A DNA stretch of 48,639 bases from an uncultured Gammaproteobacteria bacterium (GCA_947260025.1 CAMYON010000015.1:1-48639), one strand, 5' to 3'. Positions 28,867 to 37,950 are shown, numbered from the stretch's first letter. The notes: a model not told the origin generated them from the sequence alone. Numbers and translations are program-made.

Positions 28867-29981
28867 TGTCACTGGCAAATCATCATCGATGGATGGCCGA
28901 GGCGCTGCGCCAGGCGCGCAAGGGATTCTACAGCGCGCATCCTAACCCGCGCGTGGGCTGCGTGATTGTCAGGGATGACGTGATGCTGGGTGCCGGCTGG
29001 CACGAATTCACCGGCGGTCCGCACGCCGAAGTCAATGCACTTGCAGCCGCAGGGGATAGTGCGGGCGCCGATTTTTACGTCACCCTCGAACCCTGTTCCC
29101 ATCACGGCCGCACGCCGCCCTGCGTCGATGCCGTGATTGCCGCCAGACCGGCAAGGGTGATCGTCGCAATGCAGGATCCGAATCCGGAAATCAGCGGGCG
29201 TGGGCTCGAGCGACTGCGCGACAGCGGCATCGAGGTCGTGGTCGGCGTACTGGAGGCGGAAGCGCGCGGTCTCAATCCTGGTTTCGTCAAGCGGATGGAG
29301 CAGCGGCTGCCGTTCGTCAGTATCAAAATGGCGCTGTCGCTCGACGGGCGCAGCGCGTTAGCCAATGGCGTCAGCAAGTGGATCACGGGCGAGCCAGCGC
29401 GCCGCGACGTGCAGTTTCTGCGCGCCCGCTGCTCGGCGATTCTGAGCACCGCGCAGACGGTGCTGGCCGATAATCCATCGCTGAACCTGCGCCTGTCGAA
29501 CCAGGATCTGGAACAGGCCCGCAAACTGCGGCATCCGGTCCGGGTGTTGGTGGACTCGAAGCTGCGCCTAAGTGGTAACGAAAAAATCTTTTCCACCCAG
29601 GGCGAAATCTGGGTTTATACCTGCAGCGCAGATGCGGCCTTGAAGGCCAGCCTGAGTGAACGCGGTGCGCAGGTGATCGAGATCGACGCCGACGATACGG
29701 GACGCGTGTCGCTGCCCGCGATGCTGCAGGACATGGCACGACGCGGCATCAACGAAGTACATACCGAATGCGGCGCTGGTCTTGCGGGTGCCCTGATCGA
29801 ACGGCAACTCGCGGATCAAATCTTGCTATACCAGGCACCGTGCTTGCTGGGCGACCAGGCGCGCGGTGGCTTTGAACTGGGCGAACTGACGTCCATGGAA
29901 CAGCGCACAAACTGTCGCATTTGCGACATTCGTCAACTTGGCAAGGACCTAAGGTTGACTATGAATCTCAACCAGGATTAA
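28866..29981 (+). CDS. ribD: Bifunctional diaminohydroxyphosphoribosylaminopyrimidine deaminase / 5-amino-6-ribosylaminouracil reductase
   Basis: This protein catalyses the second and third steps of riboflavin synthesis. The N-terminal cytidine-deaminase-like domain (1-145) has the zinc motifs GGPHAEVNAL and PCSHHGRTPPC. The C-terminal reductase domain (about 150-365, SIKMALSLDGRSA, GVSKWITGEPAR) uses NADPH. At 371 residues its length is normal. Its GTG start is fused to the nrdR stop. The proteasome-like gene starts 2 bases after its stop, so the operon is tightly packed. Confidence 0.96.
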   Translation: MSLANHHRWMAEALRQARKGFYSAHPNPRVGCVIVRDDVMLGAGWHEFTGGPHAEVNALAAAGDSAGADFYVTLEPCSHHGRTPPCVDAVIAARPARVIVAMQDPNPEISGRGLERLRDSGIEVVVGVLEAEARGLNPGFVKRMEQRLPFVSIKMALSLDGRSALANGVSKWITGEPARRDVQFLRARCSAILSTAQTVLADNPSLNLRLSNQDLEQARKLRHPVRVLVDSKLRLSGNEKIFSTQGEIWVYTCSADAALKASLSERGAQVIEIDADDTGRVSLPAMLQDMARRGINEVHTECGAGLAGALIERQLADQILLYQAPCLLGDQARGGFELGELTSMEQRTNCRICDIRQLGKDLRLTMNLNQD

Positions 29982-29983
29982 TC

Positions 29984-30556
29984 GTGTCGACCATTGTTGC
30001 CGTAGTCAAACATAATCGCGCCTGTATCGGCGCCGACAGCCTGACCAGTTTCGGAGATACGCGGCAGCCGGCGGAATTCGTCAGCGATTACGAAAAAATT
30101 ATAGCTGTCGCTGACGATAACTATATTGGTATCGTCGGCAGCGCGGCGCATCACCTGGTGATGCAGAATCTGCTGCAGAAATACGTTGATAAAGTTGATT
30201 TTTCCGATCGCTTTCATATTTTCGAGTCGATGCGGCAACTACACCCGGTTCTCAAGGAAGAATATTTTCTCAACAGCAAGGACGAGGACGACGATTCCTA
30301 CGAGTCGTCGAGGGTCGACGCGCTGATCATGAATCGCGGCGGTATTTTCGGGCTCTACTCGCTGCGCGAGGTCGATCAGTACACCCGCTTCTGGGCGGTG
30401 GGCTCGGGCGCCGAGTTCGCGCTCGGTGCGATGCAGGTGGCTTACGATTTACTCGACGATGCCGACGCGATCGCGCGTGCCGGTGTCGAGGCCGGGGCCT
30501 GCTTTGACAGCGGCAGCGCGTTGCCGATGACCAGCTACAGTTTGGAATTGACTTAA
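29984..30556 (+). CDS. Proteasome/HslV-like Ntn-hydrolase inserted in the riboflavin operon
   Basis: This 190-residue protein begins at a GTG 2 bases after the ribD stop. After removal of Met, the mature N-terminus would be STIVAVVKHNRACIGADSLTSFG. That matches the HslV/proteasome beta-fold start (nucleophile at 1, Asp17 in GAD, a Lys near 37 in YEKI) except that residue 1 is Ser rather than Thr. GIVGSAAH and FWAVGSGAEFALGAM are the glycine-rich strands of the fold. There is no AAA+ partner such as HslU next to it. The stop overlaps the ribE ATG (TAATG). It could be a self-compartmentalised peptidase or an amidohydrolase of this class; the substrate is unknown. The longer frame from 29921 overlaps ribD and is not supported. 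Confidence 0.85.
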   Translation: MSTIVAVVKHNRACIGADSLTSFGDTRQPAEFVSDYEKIIAVADDNYIGIVGSAAHHLVMQNLLQKYVDKVDFSDRFHIFESMRQLHPVLKEEYFLNSKDEDDDSYESSRVDALIMNRGGIFGLYSLREVDQYTRFWAVGSGAEFALGAMQVAYDLLDDADAIARAGVEAGACFDSGSALPMTSYSLELT

Positions 30557-31221
30557 TGTTTACCGGAATTATTCAGGCGCTGGGTAGCGTCGAAAAAAGT
30601 GAAAAACGGGGGGGAGACATCCGCCTCACGATCGCCTGCGGCGAGCTCGACCTGTCACGGACCCAGCCCGGCGACAGCATTGCGGTTAACGGCGCGTGCC
30701 TGACGGCGATCGAACTCGGGGCGCATTCGTTTTGCGCCGACGTGTCGGTCGAAACGATGAACAAAACCAGCCTGGGTGATCTCGCGCCCGGCAGCCCGGT
30801 GAATCTCGAACCTGCACTGACCGTTAACGATGCCCTCGGCGGGCACCTGGTGAGCGGTCACGTCGACGGGGTGGGTGCGCTGGTGGAAATGGAATCCGAC
30901 GCGCGTTCGATTCGCTATCGTTTCGAAATCGATCCGTCGCTGCAGCACTATATCGCGGCCAAGGGCTCGGTCACGGTGGACGGTACCAGCCTTACGGTAA
31001 ATGGCGTCGAAGCCAACCGGTTTGATGTCAACATCGTGCCGCACACCCAGCAGAAAACCGTTTTTCAATACTATCAACCGGGCTCCCGGGTTAACATCGA
31101 GGTCGACATCATTGCCCGCTATCTCGAACGCCTGTTGCGAGGCAGGTCCGACGCCGGCGAAGACAAAGACCAACGGCTGCTCGAAACCCTGATAAAATCA
31201 GGATTTATAAATCATGAATAA
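30556..31221 (+). CDS. ribE: Riboflavin synthase alpha subunit
   Basis: This enzyme of 221 residues joins two 6,7-dimethyl-8-ribityllumazine molecules into riboflavin. Two lumazine-binding barrel repeats are visible. The first begins MFTGIIQALG and has GDSIAVNGACLTA; the second has GGHLVSGHVDG and KGSVTVDGTSLTVNGV. Its length is typical. It is coupled to the upstream Ntn-hydrolase by TAATG and overlaps the next gene by 8 bases. Confidence 0.97.
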   Translation: MFTGIIQALGSVEKSEKRGGDIRLTIACGELDLSRTQPGDSIAVNGACLTAIELGAHSFCADVSVETMNKTSLGDLAPGSPVNLEPALTVNDALGGHLVSGHVDGVGALVEMESDARSIRYRFEIDPSLQHYIAAKGSVTVDGTSLTVNGVEANRFDVNIVPHTQQKTVFQYYQPGSRVNIEVDIIARYLERLLRGRSDAGEDKDQRLLETLIKSGFINHE

Positions 31222-32335
31222 GCCAGTAAAGCTCGATATGAATTTGAATTCCACCCAGGAGATCATCGACGACATCAAGGCCGGTAAAATGGTCGTGATC
31301 ATGGACGATGAGGACCGGGAAAACGAGGGCGATATCCTGATGGCCGCCGAGGCGGTAACGGCCGATCACATTAATTTCATGGCCAAGCACGGGCGTGGCC
31401 TGATTTGTCTGACGCTGTCGGAACAGCGCTGTAAGCAGCTACGCCTGCCGTTGATGGTAGGTGATAATCGTGCCGCGATGGAAACCAATTTCACGGTCTC
31501 GATCGAGGCGGCGGAAGGCGTGACCACCGGAATCTCGGCGTCGGACCGGGCCACCACGATTCAAGCGGCAATCAAGCCGGATGCAAGCCCCGGGAGCATC
31601 GTGCAACCCGGGCATATTTTTCCGGTTATGGCGCGTAAGGGCGGGGTGCTGTTTCGCGCTGGTCATACCGAAGCGGGTTGCGACCTGGCTCGAATCGCCG
31701 GGTTCGAGCCGGCCGCGGTCATCGTCGAGATTTTAAATGACGATGGTTCCATGGCGCGGCGCAACGATCTCGAAAAGTTCGCGATGAAGCATGGCCTTAA
31801 AATCGGCACCATCGAGGACTTGATTCGTTATCGGATCGAAAACGAACATACCGTGGAGCGCATCGTCGAGTCGCGTTTTCCCAGCGATTTCGGCGAGTTC
31901 AAACTCTACGCCTTCGAGGACAGTATTGCGCAGGAGCTGCACCTGGCGCTGGTCAAGGGCAGTATAGATCCCGATAAACCGATTCCGGTGCGGGTGCACG
32001 TACAGAACACGCTGACCGATTCGCTGGCGGGCACCACGGGTCGCGGCTGGCCGCTGCGTGACGTAATGCAAACCATCGACAGCGCGGGCGAGGGCGTTAT
32101 CGTGTTTCTGCGTCAGCCGGAAACCCCGCGCGACATGGTGCAACAGATCGAATCGATGATCCAGGGACATGGCGATGAGGATCAGGGTGACGACCAGCGC
32201 ACTTACGGTATCGGCGCGCAGATCCTGGCCGACCTCGGGGTGCGTAAAATGAGCCTGCTGAGTGCGCCCAAGGTTTTTCATGGGCTCGCGGGTTTCGGGC
32301 TCGAAGTAGTAGATTATTATTCAGATCAGGAGTAG
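31214..32335 (+). CDS. ribBA: 3,4-Dihydroxy-2-butanone 4-phosphate synthase with degenerate GTP cyclohydrolase II domain
   Basis: This is a 373-residue fusion. The N-terminal half (about 1-205) is an intact RibB domain ([43 protein letters not shown]) that makes the four-carbon unit of riboflavin from ribulose 5-phosphate. The C-terminal half aligns with RibA. However, the zinc site normally read as SEC-x10-CDC has become VHVQN...TGRGWP, so all three cysteines are gone. The GTP-cyclohydrolase reaction is therefore unlikely, and a separate ribA should exist elsewhere. Similar degenerate fusions are known in other gammaproteobacteria, where the tail may be structural. It lies between ribE and ribH. 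Confidence 0.95.
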   Translation: MNKPVKLDMNLNSTQEIIDDIKAGKMVVIMDDEDRENEGDILMAAEAVTADHINFMAKHGRGLICLTLSEQRCKQLRLPLMVGDNRAAMETNFTVSIEAAEGVTTGISASDRATTIQAAIKPDASPGSIVQPGHIFPVMARKGGVLFRAGHTEAGCDLARIAGFEPAAVIVEILNDDGSMARRNDLEKFAMKHGLKIGTIEDLIRYRIENEHTVERIVESRFPSDFGEFKLYAFEDSIAQELHLALVKGSIDPDKPIPVRVHVQNTLTDSLAGTTGRGWPLRDVMQTIDSAGEGVIVFLRQPETPRDMVQQIESMIQGHGDEDQGDDQRTYGIGAQILADLGVRKMSLLSAPKVFHGLAGFGLEVVDYYSDQE

Positions 32336-32339
32336 AGAA

Positions 32340-32813
32340 ATGACTGATGCCAGCAGAATCGACGGTGACCTGACGGTCAATAAGGCAAAGATCGCGATTG
32401 TCGTCGGACGCTTTAACGGTTTTATCGTCGAAAGCCTGTTGAGCGCCGCGCTCGATACGCTGCAGCGCGCTGGAATCGACGGCAAGGATATTACCGTGAG
32501 TCACGTTCCCGGCGCGCTGGAAATTCCGCTGGCGGTGCAGACCTACGCGGCCGCCGGCAAGCATGATGCGGTCATCGCGCTGGGTGCAGTGATTCGCGGT
32601 GCTACGCCGCATTTCGATATCGTTGCCGGGGAGAGCGCCAAGGCGCTGTCGACACTCTCACTCGCGCATTCGCTGCCGGTAATCAACGCGATATTGACCA
32701 CCGATACCATCGAGCAGGCAATCGAGCGCGCCGGCACCAAGGCGGGAAACAAGGGTGCGGATGCCGCCATGAGCGCGATGGAAATGATCAGCCTGCTGCG
32801 CAAGATCAAGTAA
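32340..32813 (+). CDS. ribH: 6,7-Dimethyl-8-ribityllumazine synthase
   Basis: This 157-residue protein makes lumazine from the pyrimidine and the butanone phosphate. The family core is present: [26 protein letters not shown], and [22 protein letters not shown] with the catalytic His. It forms 60-subunit or decameric shells in other bacteria. A good AGGAG (32328-32332) precedes the ATG. nusB starts 15 bases after the stop. Confidence 0.97.
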   Translation: MTDASRIDGDLTVNKAKIAIVVGRFNGFIVESLLSAALDTLQRAGIDGKDITVSHVPGALEIPLAVQTYAAAGKHDAVIALGAVIRGATPHFDIVAGESAKALSTLSLAHSLPVINAILTTDTIEQAIERAGTKAGNKGADAAMSAMEMISLLRKIK

Positions 32814-32828
32814 CCCGACGATCCTCCA

Positions 32829-33269
32829 GTGAATGACAAGGCCCGGTTTATCAAGAAACGCAAGCACGCCCGCGACAAGGCCCTGCAGGCCCTTTACCAG
32901 TGGCAGTTATCGGGAGAGGATCTCGACTGGATAAGAGACCATTACGTCCAGGAGCAGGGCGTTGCTTCCGGCGACGAGGAGTATTTTCTCGAGCTGCTGT
33001 ACCAGATTCCGCCGCAAGCCGAGGCACTGGACGCGCGATATCGCAAGTATGTCACCAACTTCGAGGATCATCTCGATCCTATCGAGACCAATATTCTGCG
33101 TATCGCCACGTATGAGCTGGAGAACCATCTGGAAATCCCCTACAAGGTGGTGATAAACGAAGCAATCAACCTCGCTAAAACCTATGGTGCGGACGACAGC
33201 CACAAGTTTGTCAACGGGGTGCTCGATCCGTTATGCCTGGAGTTACGGAAAACCGAAACCGGCAGGTAG
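32829..33269 (+). CDS. nusB: Transcription antitermination factor NusB
   Basis: This 146-residue all-helical RNA-binding protein (KHARDKALQALYQWQLSG, ILRIATYEL, VVINEAINLAKTYG) works with NusE at boxA in rRNA operons. The GTG at 32829 is the in-frame start that fits the family; the ATG nearby at 32833 is out of frame. ribH-nusB adjacency is widespread. thiL follows 20 bases after the stop. Confidence 0.95.
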   Translation: MNDKARFIKKRKHARDKALQALYQWQLSGEDLDWIRDHYVQEQGVASGDEEYFLELLYQIPPQAEALDARYRKYVTNFEDHLDPIETNILRIATYELENHLEIPYKVVINEAINLAKTYGADDSHKFVNGVLDPLCLELRKTETGR

Positions 33270-33289
33270 CCGGCGTCCCGGAGATAACG

Positions 33290-34243
33290 ATGGCGAACGA
33301 ATTTGCGATCATCGAACAGTATTTCAGCGCCATCGGTAAACCCGCGCAAGATACCGTGCTCGGAATTGGCGACGACGCGGCGGTGGTCGATATCCCACAG
33401 GACCAGCAGCTCGTAGTGAGCATGGATACCCTGATCTCGGGTACTCATTTCCCGCCAGATACCAGCCCTGCAGATATCGCCTACAAGGCGCTTGCGGTGA
33501 ACCTCAGCGATCTCGCGGCGATGGGCGCCAGTCCAGCGTGGTTCCTGCTCTCGCTTACCCTCGAAGAAAGCGATAGCCGCTGGTTGACGCAATTCGCCAA
33601 CGGTTTGAAACAGGCCGCGGATCTGTTCGATCTGCAGCTGATCGGTGGCGATACTTGCAAGGGCAAGCTTGCGATCAGTATTCAGATCGCAGGCTATGTT
33701 CCGCGGGATCGGTTTGTTACGCGTGGTGGCGCCGCCGTCGGTGATATCATCCTGGTGACCGGAGAGCTCGGTAATGCGGCGCTGGGGCTGGCGCAGAGCA
33801 GGGGAGAAGTCGAACTGCCGCAAGCGCTGCGCGCGAAATGCGCGTTGGCGCTGAATCGGCCGCAACCGTGTCTCGAGCTGGCACCTTTCCTGCGCGAATA
33901 TGCCAGCTCGGCCATCGATGTATCCGATGGCCTGGTTGGCGATCTGCGGCATATACTCGATGCCAGCGGCTGTGGCGCCTGGGTCGCCCGGGAGGCGCTG
34001 CCGGTCAACGCCTGGATCGAACAGCACGACCGTTACGACTACGCGCTCGAAGGCGGCGACGATTACCAGGTTTGCTGTACGGTTGCCGCCAGTTGCCGCG
34101 CCGAAATCGAGCGCTGGAACCGCGAGCACCCGGATTGCCGGTTGACGCCGATCGGCGAGATTACGGATAGCGGCTATAGCCTGCGCCACGGCGACCAGCT
34201 GGCGGACCTGGCACAGCGGCAGGGATATCGACACTTTGACTAG
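33290..34243 (+). CDS. thiL: Thiamine-monophosphate kinase
   Basis: This 317-residue kinase phosphorylates thiamine monophosphate to the diphosphate cofactor. Landmarks are FAIIEQYFS at the start, GIGDDAAVVD (metal/ATP), SMDTLISGTHFPPDTSPADIAYKALAVNLSDLAAMGA-type motifs, and SAIDVSDGLVGDL. I chose the ATG at 33290 (MANEF), which has GGAG 10 bases upstream. The longer frame from 33233 overlaps nusB. Its end overlaps the pgpA start. Confidence 0.96.
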   Translation: MANEFAIIEQYFSAIGKPAQDTVLGIGDDAAVVDIPQDQQLVVSMDTLISGTHFPPDTSPADIAYKALAVNLSDLAAMGASPAWFLLSLTLEESDSRWLTQFANGLKQAADLFDLQLIGGDTCKGKLAISIQIAGYVPRDRFVTRGGAAVGDIILVTGELGNAALGLAQSRGEVELPQALRAKCALALNRPQPCLELAPFLREYASSAIDVSDGLVGDLRHILDASGCGAWVAREALPVNAWIEQHDRYDYALEGGDDYQVCCTVAASCRAEIERWNREHPDCRLTPIGEITDSGYSLRHGDQLADLAQRQGYRHFD

Positions 34244-34712
34244 GATCTCGCCCCGACTATTACTGAATCCGATGCATCTGCTGTCGCTCGGTTTCGGCTC
34301 CGGGCTGGCGCCGCTGGCACCGGGCACCTGGGGTACCCTGGTCGCGGTACCATGCTACCTGCTGCTCGCACAGTTGAGCCTGCCCTGGTATTTGCTGGCA
34401 GTCGCTATCGGATTTGCCGTGGGCGTGCTGTTATGCCGTTACACCAGCGCCGCGCTCGGGGTACACGACCACCCCGCCATCGTGTGGGACGAATTTGTCG
34501 GCTACTGGATCACGATGATTGCGGTGCCGGTTGCCTGGCAATGGATACTGCTTGGATTTGTGCTATTTAGAGTGTTCGATATTGTCAAACCCTGGCCGGT
34601 AAAAACCGCGGATGCAAAGATGAAAGGTGGATTCGGAATCATGATCGATGACGTACTGGCGGGATTATACGCCCTGGCCTGCATGCACCTCGCGCTGTGG
34701 GTCGCAGGCTAG
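34236..34712 (+). CDS. pgpA: Phosphatidylglycerophosphatase A
   Basis: This 158-residue inner-membrane enzyme dephosphorylates phosphatidylglycerol phosphate. The family motifs match E. coli PgpA: GFGSGLAPLAPGTWGTL, HDHPAIVWDEFVGYW, FRVFDIVKPWP and GGFGIMIDDVLAGLYA, with several hydrophobic helices. The start is a TTG (34236) that overlaps the last codons of thiL, which fits the conserved thiL-pgpA coupling. A periplasmic protease gene follows 3 bases after the stop. Confidence 0.95.
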   Translation: MTRISPRLLLNPMHLLSLGFGSGLAPLAPGTWGTLVAVPCYLLLAQLSLPWYLLAVAIGFAVGVLLCRYTSAALGVHDHPAIVWDEFVGYWITMIAVPVAWQWILLGFVLFRVFDIVKPWPVKTADAKMKGGFGIMIDDVLAGLYALACMHLALWVAG

Positions 34713-34715
34713 ATT

Positions 34716-35360
34716 ATGACAAGCCGCCTGATCCTGACGTTGTTGCTGGTAAACCTGGCGCTGGGCACGTTGAACGCCGACCAGACCCGGGTAAAGGTGA
34801 TCGCGTTGTTTGCCGACAAGGCCCTGCTGCAGGTCGGTGATCAACAGAAAATTGTCAGCAAAGGGGAAACCTTCGAGGGCGTGCTGCTGCAATCGGCTTC
34901 GGGACGCGGCGCGGTGGTCGTGGTCGACGGCAACGAGATGAAGCTGGGGCTAAACCAGTCAATCGCCGGCAATTTCAAGAAGCCGGAACGCAACAGTCTC
35001 AGAATCTATCCCGACGCGCTCGGTATGTATTTTGTCGACGGCGCAATAAACGGGCAGAAAACGCGTTTCCTGGTCGATACCGGCGCGACCTATGTGACTT
35101 TAAGCGGCAACAAGGCCCGCCAAATCGGGATCGATTTTCGCAAGGGCAGCCCCAGTCAGGTACAAACCGCGGCCGCCGTGGTGACGGCGTGGACAGTCAA
35201 GCTCGATTCGGTTAGCGTCGGCGGTATCCGCATGAGCAATATCGACGCCACCGTGATCGCCGGCGATCAGCCGTTCGAGGTCCTGCTCGGCAATTCTTTC
35301 CTGCAGCACACCAGAATGCAAAAAGCGGGCGCCGTGCTGGAGCTGAACAAACGATTCTAA
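34716..35360 (+). CDS. Exported retropepsin-like aspartic protease (clan AA)
   Basis: This 214-residue protein has a signal peptide (residues 1-21). A beta-rich N-terminal domain (about 22-85) follows, then a single-lobe aspartic protease domain with FLVDTGATYVTL (catalytic Asp121) and a closing FEVLLGNSFLQ loop. The family (TIGR02281-type, retroviral-protease fold) works as a dimer, and its biological substrate is unknown. It lies between pgpA and gltX and may share the pgpA transcript. Periplasmic location is inferred from the signal. Confidence 0.88.
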   Translation: MTSRLILTLLLVNLALGTLNADQTRVKVIALFADKALLQVGDQQKIVSKGETFEGVLLQSASGRGAVVVVDGNEMKLGLNQSIAGNFKKPERNSLRIYPDALGMYFVDGAINGQKTRFLVDTGATYVTLSGNKARQIGIDFRKGSPSQVQTAAAVVTAWTVKLDSVSVGGIRMSNIDATVIAGDQPFEVLLGNSFLQHTRMQKAGAVLELNKRF

Positions 35361-35447
35361 GCTGGCGCACCACCGGGTAAATTTTACAGGCTCCGCGGGC
35401 GATATTCCGCTAGAATACCGCGCGTCCCAACTTGAGCCCCGATTTCA

Positions 35448-36851
35448 ATGATTAAAACCCGATTCGCCCCGAGTCCGACTGGAGTACTGCATGTCGGCGG
35501 TGCCAGGACCGCGTTATTCTGCTGGTTGTATACCCGTAAAACGGGCGGCAAATTCGTGCTGCGTATCGAGGATACCGATCTCGAGCGTTCGACCCCGGAA
35601 TCGGTGCAGGCCATTCTCGACGGCATGGCCTGGCTGGGTCTGGATTACGACGAGGGGCCTTTTTACCAGACGAAATGTTTCGAGCGTTATCGCGAGGTAA
35701 TCGAGCAGCTGATCGGGCAGGGCGATGCCTATTATTGCGAATGTTCGAAGCAGCGCCTCGATTCGCTGCGCGAGCAGCAGATGGCGGCGAAGCAGAAACC
35801 CCGTTACGACGGCTGCTGCCGCGACCTGGGATTGCGGCCTGAGCCTGGAAAATCGATGGTAATCCGCTTCAGAAATCCGCAGCAGGGTGTCGTCAGTTTC
35901 GAGGACCACGTCAAAGGCCGGGTCCAGGTCAGTAACGAGGAACTCGACGACCTGATTATCGCTCGCGGCGACGGCAGCCCGACATACAACCTGTCGGTCG
36001 TGGTAGACGACATGGACATGGAGATAACGCACGTACTGCGTGGTGACGACCATGTCAATAATACGCCGCGACAGATCAATATCCTGCAGGCATTGCAGGC
36101 GAAAATCCCGGAGTATGCGCACGTGCCGATGATTCTGGGCGACGATGGCAAACGCCTGTCGAAGCGTCACGGCGCGGTCGGCGTAATGGAGTATTTCGAA
36201 GCCGGTTACCTGCCGCAGGCGATGCTCAACTACCTGGTACGGCTGGGCTGGTCACACGGCGACCAGGAAATTTTCTCGCAACAGGAAATGATCGACCTTT
36301 TTTCGCTGGACGAGCTCAACCGGTCACCGTCTTCGTTTAACACCGAAAAACTGAACTGGATCAACCAGCAGTACCTGATGAACCAGCCGCTGCCGGAAAT
36401 CGTCGCGCTGGTCAGGCAACGGCTCGACCGTCTCGAAATCGATTACGATCGCAGTCTCGACCTGGCGGCCATCGTCGATTTGTATCGGCAGCGGGTAACG
36501 ACCGTCAACGAGTTGCTGGACAGCATCGACTACTGTTTTCGTGACTTCGAGACCTATGACGAAAAAGCGGCGAACAAGGTGCTCAAACCAGCGGCCGTGG
36601 AGCCACTGCAGCGTGCGCTGGATCTGTTTTCAGAGTTATCCAGCTGGGATGCGGTATCGATACACAAGGTCATCGAAACCGTTACCGAAGAGCTTGAAGT
36701 GGGCATGGGCAAGGTAGGGCAGCCGCTACGGGTAGCGCTAACCGGGGGATCTTTTTCGCCGCCGATCGATCAAACGGTAGAACTGCTCGGTAAGCAGCGC
36801 AGCCTGGCCAGAATCCAGCGCGCAATCGATTATATATCCAATAATAGCTAA
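35448..36851 (+). CDS. gltX: Glutamyl-tRNA synthetase
   Basis: This class I aminoacyl-tRNA synthetase of 467 residues charges tRNA-Glu. It shows the HIGH-type motif (PSPTGVLHVGGARTALF), the KMSKS-type motif (KRLSKRHGA) and a zinc-finger-like segment (CECSKQRL ... YDGCC). The anticodon-binding C-terminus (about 330-467) is complete. The ATG at 35448 is the natural start. An 87-base spacer precedes it, with TAGAAT at 35411 as a possible -10 but no good -35. Confidence 0.96.
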   Translation: MIKTRFAPSPTGVLHVGGARTALFCWLYTRKTGGKFVLRIEDTDLERSTPESVQAILDGMAWLGLDYDEGPFYQTKCFERYREVIEQLIGQGDAYYCECSKQRLDSLREQQMAAKQKPRYDGCCRDLGLRPEPGKSMVIRFRNPQQGVVSFEDHVKGRVQVSNEELDDLIIARGDGSPTYNLSVVVDDMDMEITHVLRGDDHVNNTPRQINILQALQAKIPEYAHVPMILGDDGKRLSKRHGAVGVMEYFEAGYLPQAMLNYLVRLGWSHGDQEIFSQQEMIDLFSLDELNRSPSSFNTEKLNWINQQYLMNQPLPEIVALVRQRLDRLEIDYDRSLDLAAIVDLYRQRVTTVNELLDSIDYCFRDFETYDEKAANKVLKPAAVEPLQRALDLFSELSSWDAVSIHKVIETVTEELEVGMGKVGQPLRVALTGGSFSPPIDQTVELLGKQRSLARIQRAIDYISNNS

Positions 36852-37005
36852 TAGTGATTTTCCCGAATTTTCAGTAACATGCTATATAAACTTAAGAAAG
36901 AGCTAGACTCCGCCCAGATCAAAAGAACTCACACCAGGGATTTCGGCGGGTAATGTCCCGAAGAGAACTAATTCAGGCAGTAAACTATTGAGGGAAAATA
37001 ATTTA

Positions 37006-37911
37006 GTGTCTCGAGAAACAATTAATTGCGTGGTGATGTTTGCTGACGTGGCGGGTAGTACGGCCATGTATGAAAACATGGGCGACGACCTTGCACGGGA
37101 GCGCATCTCCAAGGCACTTAATACGCTGATTTCGATAACCCGGCGCCATAACGGCAAGCTGGTCAAGACGATTGGCGATGAAATCCTGGTTTACTTCTCC
37201 GATATCGATATGGCGGTCTACGCCGCGAAAGCGATCCAGGAAACCATGGAGGATGATCGCTCTCCCGAAACTATCGGGGTTTCAATCCGCATCGGAATGC
37301 AGTATGGCAGTGCGATTCTCGAGAGTGACGACATTTTTGGCGATACCGTCAATGTCGCGGCCCGGGTTGCAGGTATGGCGAAGGCGCGCCAGATTCTCTG
37401 CACCCAGGAAATTGCATTCATGGTTAACAACCCCGAGCTATCCAATAATATGCGTCCCTATGACAGGCTGCGCGTAAAGGGGCGTAACGAGCAGCTCGAT
37501 GTTTACCTGTTCGGCTGGGAGCAGGAAGGCGATATTACCGCGATGGCGACCGCCAGTAGCTTCACCAACCCGGCGCGCTACGAGCAGGCTAAAAACCTTA
37601 CCCTCAAGTATGCCGGCAAGCCCCATAACATTAAAACCGATACGATGTCGTATATCCTGGGTCGCGGCAAGGATTGTGAGCTGGTGGTCAAGGGAGACCT
37701 GATATCGCGCTACCATTCCAAAATCGAACATCGTCGCGGTAAATTCATCATTACCGATCAAAGCACCAATGGTACGTTTATCCACACCTCGGAGGGTCAG
37801 GATGTCTTCCTGCGCCGCGAAGAATTCACGTTGTTCGGTTCCGGCCACATCAGCCTGGGTAAAAAAGTCGATCTCAACGACGAAAATGTAATTCATTTTC
37901 ACTGCGAATAA
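37006..37911 (+). CDS. Class III adenylate/guanylate cyclase fused to an FHA domain
   Basis: This 301-residue soluble protein has a class III cyclase domain (about 1-165) with both metal aspartates: Asp14 in FADVAGST and Asp58 in TIGDEIL. The transition-state Asn116 and Arg120 are in DTVNVAARV, and a Lys/Asp pair is consistent with ATP use. An FHA domain follows (about 210-300) with the phosphothreonine motifs GRGKDC, SRYHSKIEHRRG and STNGTF. The domains suggest a cAMP signal steered by a phospho-Thr partner, perhaps the kinase encoded at 21120-23117 (inference). I chose the GTG at 37006, which has AGGG about 11 bases upstream; a TTG at 36988 is an alternative. It lies alone between gltX and acnA, with a TATATA-rich spacer before it. 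Confidence 0.9.
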   Translation: MSRETINCVVMFADVAGSTAMYENMGDDLARERISKALNTLISITRRHNGKLVKTIGDEILVYFSDIDMAVYAAKAIQETMEDDRSPETIGVSIRIGMQYGSAILESDDIFGDTVNVAARVAGMAKARQILCTQEIAFMVNNPELSNNMRPYDRLRVKGRNEQLDVYLFGWEQEGDITAMATASSFTNPARYEQAKNLTLKYAGKPHNIKTDTMSYILGRGKDCELVVKGDLISRYHSKIEHRRGKFIITDQSTNGTFIHTSEGQDVFLRREEFTLFGSGHISLGKKVDLNDENVIHFHCE

Positions 37912-37916
37912 CGCGA

Positions 37917-37922
37917 TATAAT
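37917..37922 (+). promoter_or_regulatory. Candidate -10 box upstream of acnA
   Basis: A perfect TATAAT lies 29 bases before the acnA ATG in a 39-base spacer, and CGGAG before the ATG provides a ribosome-binding site. I see no convincing -35 at 17-18 bases, so this is a weak call. Confidence 0.35.
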
Positions 37923-37950
37923 TACGGCGTTTTTTATCCGGAGACGCATC

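Noticed and set aside
33182-34327. A 381-codon minus-strand frame opposite thiL
   Set aside because: It is a shadow of thiL, which has its full set of motifs.
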